From contig USCC01000015.1 in assembly GCA_900553035.1 (NCBI GenBank), positions 1 through 28,567 of the forward strand: a stretch of 28,567 nt of DNA, given 5' to 3'. The number at the start of each line of letters is the position of its first letter. Position 1 is the first letter of the stretch. This DNA is from an uncultured Rhodospirillaceae bacterium. Its GTDB lineage: Bacteria > Pseudomonadota > Alphaproteobacteria > CAAGCB01 > CAG-977. Positions 14,573 through 20,883 of this stretch are shown in pieces. Under the pieces are notes generated by a model. The model worked only from the letters and a program-made list of their open reading frames with translations. It was not told the DNA's origin and searched no databases. A program made the position numbers and the translations under genes.

Positions 14573-15580
14573 ATGTCTCTTTTTCATAATTTCATGTATT
14601 CCGTCGTCGAACACCAGCCCGTCTGGGTGTGGCTTGTTTTTTTCGCGGTCGTCACCGGCATCCTGATTCTGGATCTGGGCATCCTTCAGCGCGGTGCGAA
14701 GGAAATCAGCGCCCGGCAGAGCATTCTCCTGTTCACAACATACGCCTCTATCGCCGGACTGTTCGGCCTTTGGCTCCATATGCGGTTCGGGGCGGAAATT
14801 TCGGCAGAGTTCTTTACGGGCTATCTTGTCGAACTGGGGCTGTCGATTGACAATGTTTTCGTTATTTCGCTCGTCTTTTCCTATCTGATCATTCCCCGCA
14901 ACCTGCAACATCGGGTACTGTTCTGGGGTATTCTGGGCGCGGTGATCCTGCGCGGCGTCATGATCGTGCTGGGGGCCGAAATCATTGGAAAGTACGATGA
15001 CATTCTCGTCCTGTTCGGCGCGTTCCTGATTTATTCCGGCGTTAAAATGCTGATATCGGACGAGGCGCTGATTAATCTGTCGGACAGCCGGCTCCTGACG
15101 TTTCTGCGGCGTTATATGCGTGTGACGGAAGGGCTGTATGGCGAACGGTTTTTCGTCCGCCTTCGGGATCCCGACAATCCCCGCCGGAAAAAACTTTACG
15201 CCACGCCGCTGTTTCTGGCTCTGGTGCTGATTGAATGCGGCGACGCCCTGTTCGCCATTGACAGCGTTCCGGCCGTGTTTGCCGTTTCGCATGAAGCGTT
15301 CGCCGTTTATACCAGCAACATTTTTGCCGTTCTGGGCATGCGCGCACTGTATTTCCTTCTGGAAGCCGCCCTGAACCGCTTTCAGTACATGCAACCGGCG
15401 TGCGCCATCCTTCTGATTCTGATCGGGCTGAAAGTCTTTGTGAACGAATTCTTCTTTGCCGTTGACGACGTCCTGTCGCTTCTGATTACGTTTTCGCTAC
15501 TTGCGGGCGGGATTGTCGCCTCGTTGATCAAAATGAAACAGGATAAAAAAGAAGCCGAAGGCCGCGAAACACCGGAATAA
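14573..15580 (+). CDS. TerC/Alx-family membrane protein
   Basis: A 335-residue inner-membrane protein with about nine hydrophobic segments. Two internally repeated acidic motifs mark the family: SIDNVFV in the first half and AIDSVPAVFA in the second, both within membrane helices. Members (Alx, YkoY, TerC) export manganese or other divalent metals, or are associated with tellurite resistance and metalation of exported enzymes. Manganese handling is the best guess here. The C-terminal tail is charged and cytoplasmic. Only 17 bases separate it from the upstream barrel gene, so there is no room for the manganese riboswitch often found upstream of such genes; it is probably read from an upstream promoter. 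Confidence 0.9.
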   Translation: MSLFHNFMYSVVEHQPVWVWLVFFAVVTGILILDLGILQRGAKEISARQSILLFTTYASIAGLFGLWLHMRFGAEISAEFFTGYLVELGLSIDNVFVISLVFSYLIIPRNLQHRVLFWGILGAVILRGVMIVLGAEIIGKYDDILVLFGAFLIYSGVKMLISDEALINLSDSRLLTFLRRYMRVTEGLYGERFFVRLRDPDNPRRKKLYATPLFLALVLIECGDALFAIDSVPAVFAVSHEAFAVYTSNIFAVLGMRALYFLLEAALNRFQYMQPACAILLILIGLKVFVNEFFFAVDDVLSLLITFSLLAGGIVASLIKMKQDKKEAEGRETPE

Positions 15581-15592
15581 TTTTTCCTCTCC

Positions 15593-15621
15593 CTTGAAAC
15601 ACGCAGAAGGGTTCCTTATAT
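15593..15621 (+). promoter_or_regulatory. Sigma-32 (RpoH) heat-shock promoter of hsp20
   Basis: CTTGAA (15593-15598), 16 bases, then CTTATAT (15615-15621) closely match the RpoH promoter form of alphaproteobacteria. It lies directly upstream of the ROSE-like leader and the Hsp20 gene, which fits heat-induced transcription. Confidence 0.7.
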
Positions 15622-15627
15622 CAGAAA

Positions 15628-15717
15628 CGTCGGGCGGCGCCAAACGGGCGGCTCGACGAAGGGTGTCTTATGAACCCGAAAGAACTGTTTTTTGCTCATG
15701 AACCGAGGAGAAATATC
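15628..15717 (+). ncRNA. ROSE-like RNA thermometer in the hsp20 leader
   Basis: The leader can fold into three successive hairpins. The first is CGTCG (15628-15632) with CGACG (15654-15658), with an inner CGCC/GGCG. The second is GGGT (15661-15664) with ACCC (15674-15677). The third buries the ribosome-binding site: TTTTTGCTC (15689-15697) pairs with GAGGAGAAA (15705-15713) around a seven-base loop, with one G opposite G (15694/15708). A TTGCT strand facing AGGAG with an unpaired or G-G position is the hallmark of ROSE elements, which melt on heating to release translation of small heat-shock genes. Position and form agree; no folding calculation was run. Confidence 0.7.
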
Positions 15718-16194
15718 ATGGCCTTACTGACAACCAACACCCCTTTCATGCTTGGATTTGATTCCCTGGAGCGCCTGCTGGATCGTGCCGCGAAGAATTC
15801 GGAATCCTATCCGCCTTACAATATTGAACAGATTGACCCGTCCCATCTGCAAATCACGGTCGCCGTTGCCGGCTTTGCCGAAAAAGACCTGACGATTGAA
15901 CTTGAAAACAGACAGCTTCTGATCCGTGGGCAGCATGCGGCGGAAGAAAAGGAAAAGGACCGGCAGTTTCTGTACCGCGGCATTGCGTCGCGGCAGTTCG
16001 TGCGTTCCTTCGTCCTGGCCGACGGGATTGAAGTCGTCGGAGCGCATCTTGAAAACGGACTGCTTCAGATCGACCTGGAGCAGATTGAACCGGAAAACAA
16101 TGTCCGTCAGATAAAAATCTCGAAGAAACAGGAAAAGAAAGCCCCGGAAAAAATTACAAAAAACAAAGAGTCGGAAGAAAAAACCGTCTCGTAA
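15718..16194 (+). CDS. Small heat-shock protein, Hsp20/IbpA family
   Basis: A 158-residue alpha-crystallin-type chaperone that binds unfolding proteins without ATP. The crystallin domain spans about residues 33-130, with the strand motif ITVAVAGF and ENGLLQIDL near its end, which corresponds to the conserved G-x-L motif. The N-terminal region FDSLERLLDRA is typical of the IbpA/HspH class. The C-terminal extension is long, Lys/Glu-rich and lacks a clear I-x-I anchor apart from QIKI. The start at 15718 is chosen because AGGAG at 15706-15710 precedes it; an ATG at 15670 is in frame but lies inside the thermometer hairpins. Regulation by an RpoH promoter and an RNA thermometer is visible upstream. 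DUF1150 follows by 21 bases. Confidence 0.92.
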   Translation: MALLTTNTPFMLGFDSLERLLDRAAKNSESYPPYNIEQIDPSHLQITVAVAGFAEKDLTIELENRQLLIRGQHAAEEKEKDRQFLYRGIASRQFVRSFVLADGIEVVGAHLENGLLQIDLEQIEPENNVRQIKISKKQEKKAPEKITKNKESEEKTVS

Positions 16195-16215
16195 CCGAAC
16201 CTGAAGGAGGTCGTC

Positions 16216-16422
16216 ATGATGATAACAAAAGACATAACGACGGACGATCTGGCAAAACTGGGCGTGAATTCAATCGCCTACATCAAAGAACGGATCGTTG
16301 ACGACCGGAGCCTGTGGTTCATTTATGCCGCCGAAGGAACGCAATTAGCCTATACAGACGACAAAAATAAGGCTATATCCCTTGTGTTGGATAATGAACT
16401 CGTACCGGTGAGCGTACATTGA
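16216..16422 (+). CDS. DUF1150 family protein
   Basis: A 68-residue protein of the alphaproteobacterial DUF1150 family. Matches are the early SIAYIKE strand, the central WFIYAAEGTQLAY segment and the C-terminal ELVPVSVH end. The function is unknown, but the gene is very often found directly after an hsp20 gene, as here, so it probably belongs to the same heat-shock transcript. AGGAGG at 16204-16209 supports the ATG at 16216 (a second ATG follows at once). The last bases overlap the start of the DTW-domain gene in a TTGA arrangement. Confidence 0.87.
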   Translation: MMITKDITTDDLAKLGVNSIAYIKERIVDDRSLWFIYAAEGTQLAYTDDKNKAISLVLDNELVPVSVH

Positions 16423-17057
16423 TAAACGAAATACAGAACAGCGGCCTCTGTCTGCGATGCCGCAAACCTGAAGAGCTCTGCGTCTGCACGGATGCAGAGC
16501 CTTTTGACAATCGGCATTTTGTGCTGATTCTCCGCCATCCGCAGGAACAGGACAAAGAGCTGGGCACGGCGGGCATCATTCATGCTCTGCTGAAAAACAG
16601 CCGCATTGTCACGGCTCTTTCGCGTCCGGGGCTGTCCAGCGTCCTGGGCCGGGAAGCCGACCCCAGACGGTGGGGTGTCCTGTATCTGGGGGCCCAGAAT
16701 GAAACGCCCGTCGCACCGGGACTTTATGCCCTCAGCCGGAAGGGGACGCTTCTGCCGGACACGGAGGAAGTCCTCCGGAATCTGGAGGGCATCATCCTTC
16801 TGGACGGGACGTGGAGCCAGGCGAAAGCCTTGTGGTGGCGCAATCCATGGCTGCTGAAAACAAGGCGCCTGGTCCTGGTTCCGGAAAAACGTTCGTTATA
16901 CGGACGGCTGCGCAGGGAACCGCGCCGGGAAAGCGTTTCAACGCTGGAAGCTGCCGCCCAAAGCCTTGATTTTCTGGGCGAAGACCCCGCTGTCGCGTCC
17001 GGTCTGACCGACGCCTTCCGGCGGATGCTTGAAAAATACCGGGCACGGCACTCCTGA
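16419..17057 (+). CDS. DTW-domain tRNA-uridine aminocarboxypropyltransferase
   Basis: A 212-residue enzyme of the TapT/TuaA DTW family, which adds the 3-amino-3-carboxypropyl group of S-adenosylmethionine to uridine in tRNA (acp3U). Visible are an N-terminal metal-binding cysteine set (C11, C14, C21, C23) and the family signature DGTWSQAKALWW at 129-140. The segment RREPRRESVSTLEA (165-178) also matches the family. The start is a TTG that overlaps the DUF1150 stop by four bases (TTGA), with only a weak ribosome-binding site, so expression is probably coupled to DUF1150. The gene therefore seems to ride in the heat-shock transcript, an unexpected partner for a tRNA modification enzyme. Start codon choice is the least certain point. 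Confidence 0.86.
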   Translation: MINEIQNSGLCLRCRKPEELCVCTDAEPFDNRHFVLILRHPQEQDKELGTAGIIHALLKNSRIVTALSRPGLSSVLGREADPRRWGVLYLGAQNETPVAPGLYALSRKGTLLPDTEEVLRNLEGIILLDGTWSQAKALWWRNPWLLKTRRLVLVPEKRSLYGRLRREPRRESVSTLEAAAQSLDFLGEDPAVASGLTDAFRRMLEKYRARHS

Positions 17058-17143
17058 CGTATCGCCGAATGACGGTTTTGACTTTTCCCGCGGAAAAAAT
17101 TATCCTGAACATGCGCAACATTTAAACCGCAGGAGGACATTTC

Positions 17144-17389
17144 ATGAAAGAAGGAAGTATCGCCGAAGTCGCCATCATCATTCAGAACCGCGAGGCGGCG
17201 GCTCAGCAGGTCAACGAAATCCTGACACAGTACGGCAATTTCATCGTCGCACGGCTGGGGGTTCCTTTCCGTGAACGCGGGCTGTACCTGATTTCCATTG
17301 TTCTGGAAGCAACCGAAGACGAAATCCGCGCGCTGACCGAACGATTGGAGCAGGTTCCCGAAGTCAAGGTCAAATCAATCGCTGTCTGA
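17144..17389 (+). CDS. TM1266-family putative [FeFe]-hydrogenase system regulator
   Basis: An 81-residue ferredoxin-like-fold (ACT-like) protein of the TM1266 family. It has an early beta strand (VAIIIQNR), a helix with QVNEILTQYG, the conserved ARLGVPFRERGL turn and a final VKVKSIAV strand. In anaerobes this gene commonly sits beside the HydEFG maturases of [FeFe]-hydrogenase and is annotated as a putative regulator of that system; its actual biochemistry is not established. AGGAGG eight to nine bases upstream gives a strong start. Here it stands alone after the DTW gene, 86 bases downstream, and is followed by a clear terminator. It hints that the host has a hydrogenase elsewhere. Confidence 0.82.
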   Translation: MKEGSIAEVAIIIQNREAAAQQVNEILTQYGNFIVARLGVPFRERGLYLISIVLEATEDEIRALTERLEQVPEVKVKSIAV

Positions 17390-17403
17390 TTTCCCGTTAA
17401 ACA

Positions 17404-17448
17404 CGGAACGCCCTTTTCCGCCGGATGCGGGAACAGGGCGTTTTTTTA
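17404..17448 (+). terminator. Terminator after the TM1266-like gene
   Basis: ACGCCCT (17408-17414) pairs with AGGGCGT (17435-17441); the loop region adds further TTCCGC/GCGGGAA pairing, and seven T residues follow. It closes the likely hsp20 to TM1266 transcript. Confidence 0.85.
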
Positions 17449-17545
17449 CCGCGCGGGCAAAGGGCCCCGAAAAAATAACCCGTTAGAAAGTCAAGGTAAA
17501 AATCTGACAAAAAATTTATTTTTCCTCTATTTTTGTCGAATTTAC

Positions 17546-17554
17546 TGTGATAAT
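17546..17554 (+). promoter_or_regulatory. Candidate extended -10 promoter of HNH paralog E
   Basis: TGTGATAAT fits an extended -10 (TGn plus GATAAT) about 60 bases before the ATG. No good -35 lies at the right distance. The surrounding gap (17449-17613) is A/T-rich and otherwise without visible features. Confidence 0.4.
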
Positions 17555-17613
17555 CTGAAAGACAGAAAAAGGGAAAACCATGTCCCTGCATCACATTTTT
17601 CGGAGACTTCAAG

Positions 17614-18231
17614 ATGAGCATGCGCCTGCACACAAAACGCAATAACGCCATGAAAATGTACGGCTACAATAACGGGGTCAGCAAAGCGGCAAAAGCGGAC
17701 GATCTCGCCCGTAAAGCCGAATACGCCCGCGGCAATTTTGAATTTGACGTCATCAACGGCTTCAGGCTGATTGAAAAGGAATACAAGACGCCGAAAAAAA
17801 CCAAACGCGAGGAAACCCGCGAAGATTTCAAGAAAAACGTCCGGCCGGCCTTTTTAAAGCACATTGCCGAAACTCACGCTGACGCTCTGCGGAAGCTCGG
17901 TATTTCCGAAGCCAGCATCGCCCGCATGAAAAAGGGTATGAGCCCCAACGGATTCAACGTCCATCACAAGCAACCGATTCACGGCGGCGGAACCAACGAT
18001 TTTTCCAATCTGATCTTCATGCCGATCAAACCGCATGACGAGTTGCACAACGTTGTCATCAGTCCGCAGATTCAGGGAAAAAACATTAAGGACGGCGTAA
18101 TAATCAAAATGCCGTGGAGTGACGACATGGTCTGGCAACGTCCGGAAAGATCCCGCGAAAAGACGCAAAGCCGCCCGGCCGTCAATCCGGTTTTGACGGC
18201 GGCTCTGAAACAAAACGCGGCTCGGCGTTAA
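17614..18231 (+). CDS. Colicin/pyocin-like HNH nuclease family protein (paralog E)
   Basis: A 205-residue fifth copy, about 4.7 kb away from the other four and on the opposite strand. It is closest to paralogs A and B: conserved VINGFRLIEKEY (46-57), the helical module, the HNH core His117-His118, GGG 124-126, Asn132, His141-x3-His145, then PWSDDMVW (167-174) and the end Asn-Ala-Ala-Arg-Arg. The N-terminus is basic but shorter than in B. No signal peptide. GGAG at 17602-17605 supports the start. The next gene, 101 bases downstream on the same strand, is a SMI1/KNR4-type protein, a superfamily that includes immunity proteins for nuclease toxins. A toxin/immunity relation is possible but not shown. 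Confidence 0.8.
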   Translation: MSMRLHTKRNNAMKMYGYNNGVSKAAKADDLARKAEYARGNFEFDVINGFRLIEKEYKTPKKTKREETREDFKKNVRPAFLKHIAETHADALRKLGISEASIARMKKGMSPNGFNVHHKQPIHGGGTNDFSNLIFMPIKPHDELHNVVISPQIQGKNIKDGVIIKMPWSDDMVWQRPERSREKTQSRPAVNPVLTAALKQNAARR

Positions 18232-18249
18232 AATTCATTGTCGAAAGGG

Positions 18250-18272
18250 CATTTATCGTTTAATGATAAATG
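18250..18272. repeat. Perfect 8-bp inverted repeat between HNH paralog E and the SUKH-type gene
   Basis: CATTTATC (18250-18257) and GATAAATG (18265-18272) are separated by seven bases. There is no T-run after it, so it is not an ordinary terminator. It could be an operator or an mRNA stem between the two genes. Confidence 0.5.
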
Positions 18273-18332
18273 TAACGGGGAAGGCGTCTTACTTTCCTCC
18301 CGGCAACAACTCTACAGGAATGAAAAAATAAA

Positions 18333-18800
18333 ATGACGATGGATGATATTCTTGAAACCTTATCCGAAGACGACGGCGCGATGATCGTCCGCCCGGCTTC
18401 CAGCAAGGATCTGGCGCAGTGCCAGAAGGACATGGCGGAAATCGAACTGAATCCGGTTCCGCAGGGATACGTCGATTTCCTGCGCAAAGTCAACGGGTTT
18501 GCCTGGAACGGCATTGAATTCTACAGCACCGACCAGGTGACCGATCCCGAAACGGAATACACCCTGATGGATATCGTTTCAATGAACGAGGATTTCATCG
18601 ATTATAACCCCGAACAGTCGGAAAAGGTTCTTCTCGGCCGCGCCGACGATGACCTGTACACCTACAACACGTCGAACGGAAAGTACGAAGTACTGGATTT
18701 CACCGGACACGACGTCATGGAAGAATACGACGATTTTGAAACCCTGTTCGTCGAAGTCGTTTCTCCCCGCCTTAACGTATCGGATGACGACGCCGAATAA
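18333..18800 (+). CDS. SMI1/KNR4 (SUKH)-family, YrhA-like protein
   Basis: A 155-residue, strongly acidic, soluble protein. The SUKH signature is visible: a Pro-x-x-Tyr-x-x-Phe-Leu segment followed by NGFAWNGIEFY at about 54-64. A LLGRADDDLYTYN strand pair lies around 100-112, and a late DDFETLF helix near 137. Superfamily members are best known as immunity proteins paired with nuclease toxins, but YrhA-type members also occur alone with unknown roles. It lies directly after HNH paralog E on the same strand. The acidic surface would suit binding a basic nuclease; this is inference. The only ribosome-binding-like site (AGGA, 18316-18319) is rather far from the ATG, so the start could be the second ATG at 18339. 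Confidence 0.75.
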   Translation: MTMDDILETLSEDDGAMIVRPASSKDLAQCQKDMAEIELNPVPQGYVDFLRKVNGFAWNGIEFYSTDQVTDPETEYTLMDIVSMNEDFIDYNPEQSEKVLLGRADDDLYTYNTSNGKYEVLDFTGHDVMEEYDDFETLFVEVVSPRLNVSDDDAE

Positions 18801-18814
18801 CCGGGCCGTTTTTT

Positions 18815-19873
18815 ATGCTGGTCAATGAATTTGATTTTGTTCTGCCGCGGGAGCTGATTGCCTCCCGTCCGGCGGAACCGCGGGAATCTGCCCGCCTTCT
18901 GCACGTTTCCCCGCCTTCTTCTTTTACCGACCGGCATATTTCCGATTTTCCGGATCTGTTGCGTGCGGACGATCTGCTTGTTTTCAACGATACCCGCGTC
19001 ATTCCGGCGCGTCTGTTCGGGAAACGGGGCGAAGCGTCTGTTGAGGCGACTCTGTTCAAGGCCGAGGCCCTGAACCGGTGGGAAGCCCTGGTCAAAAATG
19101 CGCGGCGCCTGCATGAAGGCGATGTTGTTTCCTTTTATCCGCCCGAAAATCCCGATGCAAAGCCTCTTCAGGCCAAAGTCCTGGGACGCGGCGAAAGCGG
19201 GACGGTGATTCTGGAATTCATGGCGGATCCATCGCTTGTGTTTTCCCTGCTGGAAACATACGGCGTCATGCCTCTGCCGCCCTACATCCACCGTGAAAAG
19301 GACGAATACGGCGAGGACGTCAAAAATTACCAGACGATTTTTGCCCGCAATCCCGGAGCGGTCGCAGCGCCGACCGCCGGACTTCATTTCACGGAAAACC
19401 TTCTGGCCCGAATCGACGCCCGGGGAATCGAACGGATGGAAATCACCCTGCATGTCGGCGGCGGCACGTTCCTGCCGGTTAAGGTCGAAGATACCCGTGA
19501 CCATGTCATGCACGCCGAATTCGGCATCATCACACCCGAAAAGGCGGAGCGCCTCAACCGAGCCAGACAGGAGGGACGGCGGATTGTTTCAATCGGGACG
19601 ACGGCCCTGCGCCTTCTGGAAAGTGCGGCGGACGAAAAGGGTGTCATCCATCCGTTCCATCAGGAAACATCCATCTTCATCACACCGGGGTACCGTTTCC
19701 GGGCGGTCGACGCTCTGTTTACGAATTTTCACCTGCCGTGCTCGACGCTGTTCATGCTGGTCAGCGCCTTCTGCGGCACCGAATGCATGAAATCCGCCTA
19801 TGCTCATGCTGTTGAACGGAAATACCGTTTCTTTTCTTATGGAGACGCCTGCTTTCTGGATAAAGGCGAATAA
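18815..19873 (+). CDS. queA: S-adenosylmethionine:tRNA ribosyltransferase-isomerase QueA
   Basis: A 352-residue enzyme that transfers the ribosyl part of S-adenosylmethionine to 7-aminomethyl-7-deazaguanine in tRNA, giving epoxyqueuosine. Family features are the opening FDFVLPRELIA, LLVFNDTRVIPAR, the PTAGLHFT segment in the middle, the conserved HVGGGTF strand and NFHLPCSTL near the C-terminus. Length is normal for the family. The start lies 14 bases after the SUKH-type gene with no clear ribosome-binding site. It acts in queuosine synthesis, which modifies the wobble base of tRNAs for Asp, Asn, His and Tyr. No other queuosine gene is in the window, though the DTW enzyme also modifies tRNA. 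Confidence 0.95.
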   Translation: MLVNEFDFVLPRELIASRPAEPRESARLLHVSPPSSFTDRHISDFPDLLRADDLLVFNDTRVIPARLFGKRGEASVEATLFKAEALNRWEALVKNARRLHEGDVVSFYPPENPDAKPLQAKVLGRGESGTVILEFMADPSLVFSLLETYGVMPLPPYIHREKDEYGEDVKNYQTIFARNPGAVAAPTAGLHFTENLLARIDARGIERMEITLHVGGGTFLPVKVEDTRDHVMHAEFGIITPEKAERLNRARQEGRRIVSIGTTALRLLESAADEKGVIHPFHQETSIFITPGYRFRAVDALFTNFHLPCSTLFMLVSAFCGTECMKSAYAHAVERKYRFFSYGDACFLDKGE

Positions 19874-19901
19874 AAAAGAAAAATATAACATATTTGTACT
19901 G

Positions 19902-19955
19902 TTGCTTTTCGCTTTCAAAGCCACTATAACACTCTATGAAAATAAAACTAAGGAG
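19902..19955 (+). promoter_or_regulatory. Promoter and ribosome-binding site of the mucR-like gene
   Basis: TTGCTT (19902-19907), 17 bases, TATAAC (19925-19930) form a good sigma-70 type promoter. AGGAG at 19951-19955 lies seven bases before the ATG at 19963 and excludes the in-frame ATG at 19936. Confidence 0.6.
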
Positions 19956-19962
19956 TACTGTT

Positions 19963-20376
19963 ATGACAGAACAATTTAATAATGAAGATCTTTTGGCGTT
20001 CACGACGGAAATCGTTTCTTCTCATGTTGCAAACAATCCGACAGCAGCCACCGAGCTGCCGGCTCTGATTCACGACGTGTATAAGGCGCTTGCTTCCGTT
20101 AATACGGCCGTCCAGCCCGCCGTTGAACGTCCTCAGCCGGTTGTTCCTGTTAAAAAATCTGTTTTTCCTGATTATATCGTCTGCCTCGAAGACGGGAAAA
20201 AGCTTAAGATGCTGAAACGCCATTTGAAGACAGCCTATAACATGACTCCGGAAGAATATCGTGAACGGTGGAACCTGCCGGCGGATTATCCCATGGTGGC
20301 GCCGAATTATGCGGAACACCGCTCCGGACTGGCTAAAAAAATCGGCTTGGGAACCCGCCCGCGGAAAGCCAAATAG
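19963..20376 (+). CDS. MucR/Ros-family transcriptional regulator
   Basis: A 137-residue DNA-binding protein of the MucR/Ros family, found mainly in alphaproteobacteria, where members control exopolysaccharide, motility, virulence or cell-cycle genes and act as nucleoid-like silencers. The DNA-binding part is clear: YIVCLEDGKKLKMLKRHL (71-88) and MTPEEYRERW (94-103). The zinc-finger ligands are degenerate. C74 and H87 are present, the second Cys is Asp77, and the usual final His positions are Ala91-Tyr92. Zinc-free versions are known in the family, so the fold may not need metal. The N-terminal half (about 5-45) is a hydrophobic helix pair used for oligomerisation. It is a single gene with its own promoter and terminator. 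Confidence 0.9.
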   Translation: MTEQFNNEDLLAFTTEIVSSHVANNPTAATELPALIHDVYKALASVNTAVQPAVERPQPVVPVKKSVFPDYIVCLEDGKKLKMLKRHLKTAYNMTPEEYRERWNLPADYPMVAPNYAEHRSGLAKKIGLGTRPRKAK

Positions 20377-20391
20377 ACATTGTTTGTTTAT

Positions 20392-20425
20392 GGGGGCATT
20401 ATCTTCGGGTAATGCCCTTTTTTTT
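20392..20425 (+). terminator. Terminator after the mucR-like gene
   Basis: GGGCATTA (20394-20401) and TAATGCCC (20410-20417) form an eight-base-pair stem followed by eight T residues. The next start (20440) lies just beyond it. Confidence 0.9.
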
Positions 20426-20439
20426 GAACGGAATGCAAA

Positions 20440-20880
20440 ATGAAGCCTGAAGAGAAATTCTGGGAAACCAAAAAGCTGGAGGACATGAGCGCCGACGAAT
20501 GGGAAGCGCTGTGCGACGGATGCGGCAAATGCTGTCTGGAAAAACTGATTTTTGAAGATGACAGCCTTGCCTTTACGAACGTCGCCTGCTGCCAGCTGGA
20601 TCTGGAAACATGCCGGTGCATGCATTATGACGAACGGTCGCGCTACGTCCCCGAATGCGTGCGCATCACGCCGGCGGACCTGGAAGACATTTACTGGCTG
20701 CCGAAAACATGTGCCTACCGCCGCCTGCATGAAGGAAAACCTCTGCCGTCGTGGCATCCTCTGATCACGGGAGATCCCCTTTCGGTTCACCGCGCGCGCA
20801 TGTCCGCCCGCGGACGGTGCGTTTCGGCGAAACCGGCCGGGGAATTCGCGGATTATATTGTCGAATGGGATGATTTATAA
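20440..20880 (+). CDS. YcgN-type cysteine-cluster protein (UPF0260)
   Basis: A 146-residue cytoplasmic protein of the UPF0260/YcgN family. Markers are the cluster C25-x2-C28-x2-C31-C32, a further Cys pair and CRC motif at about 50-60, ARGRCVS near 125, and the end DYIVEWDDL. The cysteines probably bind an iron-sulfur cluster or zinc, as in the related YkgJ proteins; no reaction is known. The gene begins about 15 bases after the mucR terminator with little space for a promoter, so it may be read from weak read-through or from a promoter inside mucR. The metallopeptidase gene starts three bases after its stop, which suggests an operon. Confidence 0.9.
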   Translation: MKPEEKFWETKKLEDMSADEWEALCDGCGKCCLEKLIFEDDSLAFTNVACCQLDLETCRCMHYDERSRYVPECVRITPADLEDIYWLPKTCAYRRLHEGKPLPSWHPLITGDPLSVHRARMSARGRCVSAKPAGEFADYIVEWDDL

Positions 20881-20883
20881 GCG

